From NCBI GenBank assembly GCA_002483345.1, contig DLHS01000005.1, positions 1 through 64,000 on the forward strand: DNA of 64,000 nucleotides. Direction: 5' to 3'. Positions 30,024-37,778 of this stretch are shown piece by piece. This DNA comes from Bacteroidetes bacterium UBA7662 (GTDB lineage Bacteria > Bacteroidota > Bacteroidia > UBA7662). The position numbers were made by a program, and so were the translations under genes. The stretch's first letter is position 1. Every line of letters starts with the position of its first letter. The notes under the pieces are model-generated. The model saw only the letters and a list, made by a program, of their open reading frames with translations, was not told the DNA's origin and ran no database searches.

Positions 30024-31886
30024 TCAATGCCTTTCGGGGGCTAATCCCCATTTCTCCGGCGAGCGCCAGAGGCTGGAGAGGAGCATTTCTTTCATGAAGA
30101 TGAATTCTTTGGGGAGCTTGTCGTACATGCGGCCGAAGAGTTCGTCGTGGCTGATGACTTCCTGTTTCCAGATTTCGCGGTCGACGTGCATGATGTCTTC
30201 GAACTGCTCTTTGGTGAAGGGGAGGCCGGTCCAATTGATATCGTCGTAGGTGGGCATCCAGCCGATGGGGCTTTCCACGGCGCCGGTGCGGCCTCTTACG
30301 CGGCCGATGATCCATTCGAGTACGCGCATATTGTCGCCGTAGCCGGGCCACAGGAAGTTGCCGTCGGCATCTTTCCGGAACCAGTTTACCACAAAAATGC
30401 GGGGCGGGTTGGGCAACGCCCGGCCGAACTGCAGCCAGTGGTTGAAATAATCGGCCATGTGGTAGCCGCAGAAGGGCAGCATGGCGAAAGGATCTCTCCT
30501 CACTTTGCCCAGCTCACCGAAGGCGGCGGCGGTCATTTCGGAACCGATGGTAGAGGCGGCATACACCCCGAAATTCCAGTTGGCCGACTGATACACCAGC
30601 GGTACGGTGGAAGACCGGCGGCCGCCGAAGATGAAGGCGCTGATGGGCACGCCCTGCGGATCTTCCCAGCGGTCGTCGAGGCTGGGGCATTGGGCTGCCG
30701 GGGCGGTGAAACGGGCGTTGGGGTGGGCCACGGGGTTACCGCTGGCGGGGTCGTGGAGCTGGCCTTTCCAGTTGGTGATGCCGGCCGGTACTTCCTTGCT
30801 CATGCCTTCCCACCACACATCGCCTTCGGGGGTTACGCCCACATTGGTGAAAATGGTGTTGGCCCGGATGGAGGCCATGGCATTGGGGTTGGTTTTTTCG
30901 TTGGTGCCCGGAGCCACGCCGAAATAGCCGGCTTCGGGGTTGATGGCGTAGAGTTTGCCGTCTTTGCCGGGTTTGATCCAGGCGATGTCGTCGCCGACGG
31001 TGGTGATTTTCCAGCCGGTCATTTCTTTGGGCGGGATGAGCATGGCGAAGTTGGTCTTGCCACAGGCGCTCGGGAAAGCGGCGGCGACATAGGTTTTATC
31101 GCCCTGCGGACTTTCCGCGCCGAGGATGAGCATGTGTTCGGCCAGCCAGCCTTCTTCCCGCGCCATCACCGAGGCAATGCGGAGGGCGAAGCACTTTTTG
31201 CCGAGCAGGGCGTTGCCGCCATAACCCGAGCCGTAGCTGATGATGCTGCGCTCTTCGGGATAGTGCACGATGTATTTAACGGTGGGGTTGCACGGCCATT
31301 TGGCATCCTGCTGACCGGCTTCGAGGGGCGCGCCCACGGTGTGGAAGGCTTTCACGAAGTCGCCGGTTTTGCCGAGCTGGTCGAGCACTTTCCGGCCCAT
31401 GCGGGTCATGATTTTCATATTGGTCACCACATATTCCGAGTCGGTGATTTCGACGCCGATCTGGGAGATGTCGGAGCCGAGGGGTCCCATGCAGAAGGGG
31501 AGGACGAACATGGTGCGGCCTTTCATGCAGCCGTCGAGCAGGGGGTTGAGGGTTTCCTGCATTTCGCGGGGATCCATCCAGTTGTTGGTAGGGCCGGCAT
31601 CTTCCTTGCGGCGGCTGCAGATGTAGGTGCGGTCTTCGACCCGGGCCACGTCGGAGGGGTCGGAGAAGCAGGCGAAACTGTTGGGGCGTTTTTCGGGATT
31701 CAGGCGGATGAAGGTTCCGGCGGCGACCAGGCGCTCGCACATGAGTTGGTATTCGGCATCGGAGCCGTCGCACCAGTAGACTTGTTCGGGTTTACACAAA
31801 GCGGCCATTTCGGCTACCCAGTTTTTGAGTGCGCGGTGCTGTATGCTGTCGGCGTAGTCTTTCGGGAGTTGGAGGGATGCTTGCAT
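30024..31886 (-). CDS. pckG: Phosphoenolpyruvate carboxykinase (GTP)
   Basis: 620-aa GTP-dependent PEPCK, full length. It converts oxaloacetate and GTP to PEP, GDP and CO2, the entry step of gluconeogenesis (reversible). FPSACGKTNFAML (residues 271-283) is the kinase P-loop with the GTP-type Cys, GDDIAWIKPG holds the metal-binding Asp pair, EAGYFGVAPGTN and FGGRRSSTVPLV are family blocks, and NWFRKDADGNFLWPGYGDNM is the guanine-binding/active-site end. Cytoplasmic. Single gene flanked on both sides by repeat tracts. A TAAATTTG box 30 bp upstream is a candidate Bacteroidota -7 element. Confidence 0.97.
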   Translation of the reverse strand: MQASLQLPKDYADSIQHRALKNWVAEMAALCKPEQVYWCDGSDAEYQLMCERLVAAGTFIRLNPEKRPNSFACFSDPSDVARVEDRTYICSRRKEDAGPTNNWMDPREMQETLNPLLDGCMKGRTMFVLPFCMGPLGSDISQIGVEITDSEYVVTNMKIMTRMGRKVLDQLGKTGDFVKAFHTVGAPLEAGQQDAKWPCNPTVKYIVHYPEERSIISYGSGYGGNALLGKKCFALRIASVMAREEGWLAEHMLILGAESPQGDKTYVAAAFPSACGKTNFAMLIPPKEMTGWKITTVGDDIAWIKPGKDGKLYAINPEAGYFGVAPGTNEKTNPNAMASIRANTIFTNVGVTPEGDVWWEGMSKEVPAGITNWKGQLHDPASGNPVAHPNARFTAPAAQCPSLDDRWEDPQGVPISAFIFGGRRSSTVPLVYQSANWNFGVYAASTIGSEMTAAAFGELGKVRRDPFAMLPFCGYHMADYFNHWLQFGRALPNPPRIFVVNWFRKDADGNFLWPGYGDNMRVLEWIIGRVRGRTGAVESPIGWMPTYDDINWTGLPFTKEQFEDIMHVDREIWKQEVISHDELFGRMYDKLPKEFIFMKEMLLSSLWRSPEKWGLAPERH

Positions 31887-31915
31887 GGAGGTTGGAATTA
31901 GTTCAATTACCGGAT

Positions 31916-31923
31916 CAAATTTA
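31916..31923 (-). promoter_or_regulatory. Candidate -7 box (TAnnTTTG) of pckG
   Basis: Minus-strand TAAATTTG matches the Bacteroidota sigma-ABfr -7 consensus TAnnTTTG, 30 bp before the ATG. A convincing -33 TTG was not found at the usual spacing. Confidence 0.4.
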
Positions 31924-32012
31924 GGAAGACGCGGTTAGATATGGATATTATTATCTAAAATTAATAGAGCGGGTAGAGACAAGATAATGGTTTTTGGGGA
32001 GAGATGGGGTGA

Positions 32013-32295
32013 TGGTTAAACGGTAAAACGGTAAAAGGGTAAAACGGGGGGGTGCTGTCACCTGGCGGTGCCTGAGGTTTCTGAAGGCTGAGCGGGACGG
32101 GAGTTAACCACGGTGCGCGCGCGGGTACGGAGTTTTGCACGGAGCTGGGGCTTTAGCGGTGGCTGAGCGGAGCCGAAGCCTTAGCTGGTAAAAGGGTAAA
32201 ACGGTAAAAGGGTAAAACGGTAAAACGGGGGGGGGTGCTGTCACTTGGCGGTGCTTGAGGCTTTCGAAGGTTGAGCGGGACGGGAGTTAACCATG
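32013..32295. repeat. Interleaved GGTAAAAC tracts and duplicated blocks
   Basis: Short GGTAAAAC/G runs at 32016-32045 and 32187-32228 alternate with two copies of a ~62-bp block (GGTGCTGTCACYTGGCGGTG ... GCGGGACGGGAGTTAACCA) at 32050-32112 and 32232-32294, and one copy of the GGGGCTTTAGCGGTGGCTGA block. No gene fits in 31924-32322. The arrangement suggests repeated slippage or unequal recombination between chromosomal repeats around pckG. Confidence 0.8.
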
Positions 32296-32322
32296 CTGGA
32301 CCTGCGTACAGCAGATTACCTC

Positions 32323-32859
32323 CTACGGGTAAACGTAGAAGCTTTTGCTGCTTTGCAGTTGGGTGCCTTCGGTGGTTTGAGCGGAGAATTGCAGGGTGTA
32401 GTCGCCGGGTAGCCAGCTGATGCGCTGGACTTCGGTGTACCAGCTGATGCGGGGATAATAAATGACCATCAGCAGGGGTTGGGCGGGGTGGTGCTGGAGA
32501 TCGGTACCGGCGGCGAGGGTATCGCCATCGAACAGGATGGCTTTGCTGAGGGTGAGGCGGATGGTGCGGGGATCTATTTCATTCACATACACCGGCTCGG
32601 GGGGTGAAAAAGCCTTGGCGGTGGGTATGGGATTCCAGGGAGCCGGCCGGAGAGCCAGTTGTTCGGTGCCGAGTTCTGCTTCCAGAAAGGTGGGGTGTTT
32701 CAGGCTGTCGGCTGTGGTATGCAGGCTGTCGATACCCATGCCACTCACCCGGAGAACACAGCTACCGGTCAGCCGGTAGCGGTCGGGGGGCGTGCAATGA
32801 GAAACAAGTGCTGCCACTGCAAGCAACAGCAGGCTTAGTACCGGTCGTTGGAGATTCAT
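32323..32859 (-). CDS. Hypothetical lipoprotein
   Basis: 178 aa. Lipoprotein signal peptide MNLQRPVLSLLLLAVAALVS then H-C (lipobox Cys ~22). The rest is mainly beta (DYTLQFSAQTTEGTQLQSSK near the C-terminus) and may be an immunoglobulin-like sandwich: SGMGIDSLHTTADS, PEPVYVNEIDPRTIRLTLSK. No named domain. GC-rich, Bacteroidota-type periplasmic or surface lipoprotein. Faces the zinc-ribbon gene upstream across a 50-bp gap, same strand. Confidence 0.65.
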   Translation of the reverse strand: MNLQRPVLSLLLLAVAALVSHCTPPDRYRLTGSCVLRVSGMGIDSLHTTADSLKHPTFLEAELGTEQLALRPAPWNPIPTAKAFSPPEPVYVNEIDPRTIRLTLSKAILFDGDTLAAGTDLQHHPAQPLLMVIYYPRISWYTEVQRISWLPGDYTLQFSAQTTEGTQLQSSKSFYVYP

Positions 32860-32909
32860 GCCGCTAATATGCAGGATTTCTTTAGCAGGGCTGTCAGCCC
32901 TTGGTCAAC

Positions 32910-33038
32910 TTATACAGCGGTATCTGATTCTCTGACTTTTCCCTGACGTTCTCCGCAGTATTCGCAATAACGGGCGGTATCGCGGATGTCTTTCAGGCAA
33001 TGGGTGCAGGGTTTTTGCTGCGAACTGCTGCGCGACAT
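32910..33038 (-). CDS. Small zinc-ribbon protein (42 aa)
   Basis: A 42-codon frame (ATG at 33038, TAA at 32910) encodes a basic start, then KPCTHCLKDIRDTARYCEYC followed by GERQGK: two CxxC knuckles 11 residues apart, the pattern of a rubredoxin-like zinc ribbon (DUF-type zinc-ribbon). It falls below usual gene-length cut-offs. The regular C-x2-C spacing argues for a real gene. Role unknown, perhaps nucleic-acid or protein binding. Next to it is the tandem 117-bp repeat. Confidence 0.55.
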   Translation of the reverse strand: MSRSSSQQKPCTHCLKDIRDTARYCEYCGERQGKVRESDTAV

Positions 33039-33077
33039 TTCAACGGTGATGATGCCGGTGAAAGGCTTGTTCCCGCT

Positions 33078-33313
33078 TTAGCGGATGGATCTTACTTCAA
33101 TCCAGCTTTCATAGGGAAAGGCCATCTGGCAGAAGAAACCACTGTGGGCACGGTGGGCACTGAGGGGGGTTTTAGCGGTGCCTTAGCCGAAGCCTTAGCG
33201 GATGGATCTTACTTCAATCCAGCTTTCATAGGGAAAGGCCATCTGGCAGAAGAAACCACTGTGGGCACGGTGGGCACTGAGGAGGGGTTTTTAGCGGTTC
33301 CTTAGCCGAAGCC
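33078..33313 (-). repeat. Two extra tandem copies of the adjacent gene's 3' end
   Basis: A ~117-bp unit begins at 33081 and 33198. A third, more diverged copy (start 33317) is the real end of the gene at 33314-33598. Each minus-strand copy can encode a version of CQMAFPYESWIEV(R/K)SIR followed by a stop. Blocks GGTTTTAGCGGTGCCTTAGC and CGAAGCCTTAGCGGATG separate them. The copies are free of a start codon and look like decaying tail duplicates. Confidence 0.8.
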
Positions 33314-33598
33314 TTAGCGGATGCTTTTAACCTCTATCCAGCTTTCGTAGGGAAAGGCCATCTGGCAGATGAAACCACTGTCGGAGGGGCAGTCGCTTAT
33401 TTTTCTGAAGCTGGCGGTGAGGGTCTGTCCATCTTCGTAGGGGGCGGTTTTGTCGGTATTGCAGACTTTGTAGTTTTTGTCGTTGAACTGCAGGTAGGTT
33501 CCGGTGCAATTGCGTTCGAGTACCACAGCCTGGTCGTTGACCTTGTTGCAGGCAACCAGCAGGGTGAGGCTAAGCAGGAAGAGATAAAGTGTTTTCAT
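33314..33598 (-). CDS. Small lipoprotein
   Basis: 94 aa starting MKTLYLFLLSLTLLVACNKV (lipobox Cys at 17). Mature part: ERNCTGTYLQFNDKNYKVCN and then DCPSDSGFICQMAFPYES, with four cysteines that could form two disulfides in the periplasm. The start at 33598 is set by the signal peptide; upstream in-frame codons overlap the neighbour's end. Its last ~35 codons are duplicated twice downstream (33078-33313). No known family. Confidence 0.75.
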   Translation of the reverse strand: MKTLYLFLLSLTLLVACNKVNDQAVVLERNCTGTYLQFNDKNYKVCNTDKTAPYEDGQTLTASFRKISDCPSDSGFICQMAFPYESWIEVKSIR

Positions 33599-33725
33599 GG
33601 TGGTTCTCAGGGTTGGTTTTGCTGAAAACGGCTGACGATCAGGCTTATTCTGCTTTAAGGGATATTTAATGGCCGGCTCCGTGACTCCGTGGTTAAACAC
33701 TGAGGGCACGGAGTACACGGAGCTT

Positions 33726-35024
33726 TTAATCTCCGGTTGAGAATTGTACGAGATAGGGCATGAGGGGGATGGCGCGGGCGTTGCGGTAGCCTTGTTCCAG
33801 TACGAACTGGTATTTGCGGTTAGGTTCCAGCCTGAGGTAGTAGGTAACAGATTTTCCGTCTTTCGACATTTCAATGCCGGTGATTTCGGGGAAACGCAGG
33901 GTGCCGGAGGGGCCGTAACCGGTCGAACGGTAGTCGCGGTCGAGGGGTTCGGAGAAGTTTATGGTAATGGAACTGGTGGCGGATGGGATCCCTTCGCTGT
34001 CGTTTTCAAATTCGCGCAGGCCGGTCACCCTGGGGCGTTTCAGGTCAAATCCGGCGCGTAAGTCCTCGAGTGATTGTCCGAAAAAGCCGGTTTTATCAAT
34101 GAATTCCTCGATGAGATAGGGGTCTTCAAAATCGAGCTCTATCAGGGTCTTAACGGCTGGTTTTTTGTCTGCGGCAGCCTGGTAGTACTTTTCAGCGATG
34201 GCATAGCCGATGTAATAGCCCAGGTCGCGGGTCTGGAATGGGTTTTCGGTGTTGTTGTAGAGCCAGTTCACATACCAGGGTGAAAACATATCGCTGATGA
34301 AAGCGGCCTTCACGGCATCGGCATGGGCCTGGCCATACGCGATGGCAGGTGAAGGAGATGGTTTTTGCAGGGTGAGGGTGGCGACGAATTCAGCGACGCC
34401 TTCATACAGGCATTGGGTGAGCAGATCGTGGTTTTCGCCCGTTTTTTGCTGGGTGTGGACGTATTCGTGCACATTCAGGAAAACAATCTCCTTGCTGGGG
34501 TTGGTTGCGAGGTAATTTTTAAAATAGCCGAGGGCAGGCGGGAATTCTGTGCTGACTGTCTGTGCATCTCCCAGGGCCATTTCGCTGCCGATGAGCACGT
34601 TGCCATCCAGGATGGTACCTGGTGTGCGGAAAGCCCCGACTGTAAAATAGACCGTAGCAGGTTTTAGCCCGGGGTAAAGTGTTTTGAGTTTGTCTACCCC
34701 TTTTTCAATCTCCGTGGCATGTTTCGCAGCGGCGAGCATATTCGGCCTTACCGATGCCCAGAAAGCGGGGTAGCGGTTGATCACCTCGAGATAAGACTGT
34801 GGCGTATAACGCCGGGCTTCGCGGATGGCCGCGAGGCCCGGCGTGCCTTTATCGAGAAAAAGAGTCTGCAGGTATTGCAGTTGTTTCAGGCTGTCCCGGG
34901 TCGAGGTGATTTTATCGTATGCCTGCCAGAAGTGTTCTATATCGTCGGTGACAAACCGGGTTTTGGTTGTTTGTGCCTTCACGGTAGTAACGCAAAGGCA
35001 GAGGAGCACTAAAAAATACTTCAT
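33726..35024 (-). CDS. Secreted DUF2268-like zinc metalloprotease with C-terminal Ig-like domain
   Basis: 432 aa with signal peptide (MKYFLVLLCLCVTTVKAQ). FLNVHEYVHTQQ holds the HExxH zinc motif, with a likely third ligand in LYEGVAEFVATL. LDGNVLIGSEMALGD upstream matches DUF2268-type predicted proteases. DLGYYIGYAIAEKYYQAAAD is the characteristic late helix. The last ~100 residues (GIPSATSSITINFSEPLDRD) look like a bacterial Ig/fibronectin sandwich. Predicted periplasmic or secreted; substrates unknown. Confidence 0.8.
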   Translation of the reverse strand: MKYFLVLLCLCVTTVKAQTTKTRFVTDDIEHFWQAYDKITSTRDSLKQLQYLQTLFLDKGTPGLAAIREARRYTPQSYLEVINRYPAFWASVRPNMLAAAKHATEIEKGVDKLKTLYPGLKPATVYFTVGAFRTPGTILDGNVLIGSEMALGDAQTVSTEFPPALGYFKNYLATNPSKEIVFLNVHEYVHTQQKTGENHDLLTQCLYEGVAEFVATLTLQKPSPSPAIAYGQAHADAVKAAFISDMFSPWYVNWLYNNTENPFQTRDLGYYIGYAIAEKYYQAAADKKPAVKTLIELDFEDPYLIEEFIDKTGFFGQSLEDLRAGFDLKRPRVTGLREFENDSEGIPSATSSITINFSEPLDRDYRSTGYGPSGTLRFPEITGIEMSKDGKSVTYYLRLEPNRKYQFVLEQGYRNARAIPLMPYLVQFSTGD

Positions 35025-35053
35025 GGCAGGGGTAGGTAATTTGTAACTGGCTG

Positions 35054-35383
35054 TCAGGAGGATTTAGCCATGGTTACAAGATACTGAAGCAATACTTCTT
35101 CGCCCCGGGCATCGATGACATTTTTGAATTTTTTGTTTGTTTTTGCTACCATTTTAGGTGTAATAGTCCGCCATTGTGCTTCAGTAAAAGAGCTGACTTT
35201 TTTGTGAGGGTGGCAACCTCCGCAATGGTTCTGGTAGATGGTTTTACCCTGCTGCAAATCGGCCAGGGTTGCATTCGGAAAGCGGGTGCCTGCTTTCTGA
35301 ACATCTGCCGCCGTGGGTTCAATAATTTTTGCCGCACAACCAACCAGCAGCGCTGCTGCCATAAAAACAAAAAGTATTCGCAT
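35054..35383 (-). CDS. Monoheme cytochrome c lipoprotein
   Basis: 109 aa. Lipoprotein signal (MRILFVFMAAALLVGCAA) and one heme-binding motif CGGCH in QNHCGGCHPHKK. A C-terminal Met (TITPKMVAKTNKK) could be the axial ligand. Short cytochrome c with the typical LQQGKTIYQNHC start of class I-like heme domains, presumably carrying electrons in the periplasm. No partner oxidoreductase gene is nearby. Confidence 0.85.
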   Translation of the reverse strand: MRILFVFMAAALLVGCAAKIIEPTAADVQKAGTRFPNATLADLQQGKTIYQNHCGGCHPHKKVSSFTEAQWRTITPKMVAKTNKKFKNVIDARGEEVLLQYLVTMAKSS

Positions 35384-35425
35384 ATAGAAGTGTATTTTTT
35401 TCCAAGATAATCATCCGGAAAGGCT

Positions 35426-36031
35426 TTACAAACCTTCTGTTTTGCTTCGTTTCTTTTCCCAAGCCATGGGATTCCTTTTTATATAGTTGGAGATTCGTCG
35501 AAGTGACCTGGTATTGAGAATGACTACTGCATGATAATTTCTCTGCCATTCGAAATCAATCTGATTTTGCCTTGCAAATTTTGTCACTCCGATTTTGAAA
35601 CCTCTGACAATGGAACCCAGGTTTCTGGATTGAGGTCCGAATTTGTTCATTGGGCCCTTGTTTAAGGTTTTTAGCAAATTCCATGGGGGCGCTAGATCTA
35701 ACGCCCCCATGGAATTGTATAATCCTTCAAATTCCATTCTTTCTTCTGCCTTGTCAATCTCTACTACTCCGTGAACATGGTCGGGCATAATTACAAACTC
35801 TCCAAGTTTAACGAATGGGAAATGCTCAGGAATTTCTAACCAACAGTTTCTGGCAATTTGCCCGAGCCCTGAAAGAATCATTTTGCTATCTATTATCTCT
35901 CCAAAGAGGCATTGTCGATTCTTAATTACTATAGTAACAAAATAGTAGCCATTCCAGCCATAGTCCCACCATGGAGCCCGAAGACTTTTTCGTTGAGCCC
36001 AATATTTCCTGAACCTTGCATAGTTTACCAT
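35426..36031 (-). CDS. REP-associated tyrosine transposase (RAYT, IS200/Y1-like)
   Basis: 201 aa. HUH nuclease: VIMPDHVHGVVEI gives His85-Val-His87, and Tyr183 in RISNYIKRNPMAWEKK is the likely nucleophile in the usual place. YFVTIVIKNRQCLFG is the first strand block. RAYTs process palindromic REP sequences and are single-copy, domesticated-like. Residues ~105-118 are encoded by a 40-bp palindrome (35677-35716) inserted in frame between the HUH and Tyr parts. The next gene is 22 bp away in the 3' direction and not obviously related. Confidence 0.85.
   Translation of the reverse strand: MVNYARFRKYWAQRKSLRAPWWDYGWNGYYFVTIVIKNRQCLFGEIIDSKMILSGLGQIARNCWLEIPEHFPFVKLGEFVIMPDHVHGVVEIDKAEERMEFEGLYNSMGALDLAPPWNLLKTLNKGPMNKFGPQSRNLGSIVRGFKIGVTKFARQNQIDFEWQRNYHAVVILNTRSLRRISNYIKRNPMAWEKKRSKTEGL
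35677..35716. repeat. 40-bp REP-like palindrome inside RAYT gene
   Basis: 15-bp perfect arms (AATTCCATGGGGGCG and complement, 35677-35691 and 35702-35716) around CTAGATCTAA, whose inner TAGATCTA is itself palindromic. It reads through in frame as part of the transposase. No second copy was noticed in this window. Confidence 0.85.
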
Positions 36032-36133
36032 TTCGGCACATTCAAGGACTAAAATAGTCAGGAAATAGAAATGAAATATCTAATTTATCCTTAGTTAAAA
36101 AGATTGCTTCATTCACGACAAAGCTATACTTAC

Positions 36134-36170
36134 TACAGCAGATACAGCAGATACAGCAGATACAGCAGAT
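36134..36170. repeat. 9-bp tandem repeat CAGATACAG
   Basis: About four perfect copies of a 9-bp unit (CAGATACAG) end at the stop codon of the hydrolase gene at 36171. Likely slippage-prone. Confidence 0.8.
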
Positions 36171-37037
36171 TTATGCCGTCAGCCAGCCTTTTATCTTTTC
36201 ACTTATTTCCGGATAAAAACGGGCATCCGGAATGTGCCGGCAGCCTTTCAGTATGTGATGATCCCGGAAGTCGCTGAACAGCTCCTGACATCTTTCCAAA
36301 GCCCTGAAACCGGGGAAAAACACGTCTGTATCTGCAAAAATGCCATAAACCGGCCGGTCAAAGCCGGCCACATCGGCTTTCTGAAGGTGTTTGGGCCGGC
36401 GGTAGTCCATTTTTACGCCCAGCAGGGTATTGCGCTGGAAACGCAGGGCATCTTCATCCACCTCCGCATAAAAGGCTTCCAGAAAACGACGCAGGTTTTT
36501 GTCACTTTTGGTCAAAAGAAAACGCATCAGCGGCCAGCTCAGTTTTTGCATGGAGGGCCAGAAAGGGCCGTCGACCAATCCTCCCGGTACTACGAGTACC
36601 GCCTTGTCGATGCGGTGACCGGCAAAGGTCATGAGTTTTTGCAGGAGGAAACCACCATAGGAAATGCCGGCCACATGGGCGCGGGTGAGGCCCAGCTGAT
36701 CCATGGTTTCGGCTATCCAGCGGCCCAGCGAGTCGTCTTCTACCGGCAGCCGTGTTTCGGCGCTTCTGGTGGTCTGTCCTACCGTATCTATGGCATAAAG
36801 CCGGAAGTGTGGAAAAAGCGCTGTCATGGCTTCAAGCGCCATGGGCGCACCGGCATTGATGCCATGCAGCACTACCAGGGGTGGTTTGGCCGGATTACCA
36901 CATATCAGTACGTGGGTTTTTCCGGCAAAGGTGTCTACATAGCGACTTTCATGGTCGGGGGCGCAACGTTGTAAACGCTCGTCATAAAGTCGGAGGATTT
37001 CCCGGCGCGCCTGGTCATTTTTGTAAATGGTAGCCAT
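36171..37037 (-). CDS. Alpha/beta hydrolase
   Basis: 288 aa. PLVVLHGINAGAPMALEAMT holds the HG oxyanion region, and AHVAGISYGGFLLQKLM is the nucleophile elbow (G-I-S-Y-G). VYGIFADTDVFFPGFRALER supplies the likely Asp and HHILKGCRHIPDARFYPEIS the His. Cytoplasmic, serine-hydrolase type, substrate unknown. Divergently transcribed from the TetR gene with a 72-bp gap containing a 22-bp palindrome, so it is a likely target of that regulator. Confidence 0.85.
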   Translation of the reverse strand: MATIYKNDQARREILRLYDERLQRCAPDHESRYVDTFAGKTHVLICGNPAKPPLVVLHGINAGAPMALEAMTALFPHFRLYAIDTVGQTTRSAETRLPVEDDSLGRWIAETMDQLGLTRAHVAGISYGGFLLQKLMTFAGHRIDKAVLVVPGGLVDGPFWPSMQKLSWPLMRFLLTKSDKNLRRFLEAFYAEVDEDALRFQRNTLLGVKMDYRRPKHLQKADVAGFDRPVYGIFADTDVFFPGFRALERCQELFSDFRDHHILKGCRHIPDARFYPEISEKIKGWLTA

Positions 37038-37080
37038 CAGCAGTGGTTTGATGTGACAAAGCTACGCACCAGATTTGAAT

Positions 37081-37102
37081 ATTTAGGCCAAATGGACTAA
37101 AT
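37081..37102. promoter_or_regulatory. Palindromic operator between hydrolase and tetR
   Basis: A 22-bp near-palindrome with arms ATTTAG / CTAAAT and an inner CCA / TGG lies 7 bp before the TetR ATG, within the divergent promoter region. Symmetry and position suit a TetR-family operator controlling both genes. Confidence 0.6.
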
Positions 37103-37109
37103 TTGTTTC

Positions 37110-37778
37110 ATGAAGACAAGCGACCGCATCAAAACCGCAGCCCTCAGCCAGTTTAACAGTCTGGGCTGGGTAAACGTAACCCTCCGCGACGTGGCGGCTT
37201 TGCTGGGGATCAGTTATGGCAATGCTACCTACCATTTTCCGAACAAGGAGCAGCTGCTGGAAGCGCTTTATGCCGATTATCAGCAAGAGCTGTTGTTTCT
37301 GATGAGGGATACCGGAAGCCAGCGCCCGTTGCTGCTTCAACTGCTGGAAGCGCCTGCTTTTATGTTCGATTTATCGTTGCGATATCGTTTCTTCTTTGCC
37401 GATTTCCTGGAGTTGCAACGGCAGTACCCCGCGTTTATGGTCCGGGTTGACGAGGCCAATGCCCGGCGGATGCTGTTCTGGCAGCAGCAACTGGAACTGC
37501 TTCAGACGCAGGGTTTTATCAGGCCCGATGCGGATGCCGGAACCCTGCACTTTCTGATGGATGTAAGTGGTATGGTGCGCACCTTCTTTTTCCTGCGTTT
37601 ACCGGCCGGTACCGAAACCACCGGGGCGCTCGCGGAAGCCTATCAGGATCAGGTGAACCGGGTTCTCTGGCCTTATCTGAGTCCGAAAGGATTGATGGTA
37701 GCCCGGGAGGCCGGGTTTTTCAGGGAGGCCGGCTCAGCTGCCGATACCGGCAATCCACAGCCGGATGACCGTTTTTAA
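37110..37778 (+). CDS. TetR family transcriptional regulator
   Basis: 222 aa. The N-terminal DNA-binding domain VTLRDVAALLGISYGNATYH is the TetR helix-turn-helix, preceded by DRIKTAALSQFNSLGW and followed by FPNKEQLLEALYADYQQELL. The C-terminal ~150 aa ligand domain is uncharacterised. Its 3' end overlaps the convergent DUF1801 gene by 45 bp. Likely regulates itself and the hydrolase through the palindrome at 37081-37102. Confidence 0.9.
   Translation: MKTSDRIKTAALSQFNSLGWVNVTLRDVAALLGISYGNATYHFPNKEQLLEALYADYQQELLFLMRDTGSQRPLLLQLLEAPAFMFDLSLRYRFFFADFLELQRQYPAFMVRVDEANARRMLFWQQQLELLQTQGFIRPDADAGTLHFLMDVSGMVRTFFFLRLPAGTETTGALAEAYQDQVNRVLWPYLSPKGLMVAREAGFFREAGSAADTGNPQPDDRF

Noticed and set aside
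30147..31901. 584-codon plus-strand open frame opposite pckG
   Set aside because: It is the antisense shadow of the GC-rich pckG gene: low-complexity Gly/Ala/Val/His composition, no domain, and pckG itself is certain.
34074..34667. Several plus-strand frames opposite the DUF2268-like protease
   Set aside because: Antisense shadows; the HEYVH-bearing gene explains the region.
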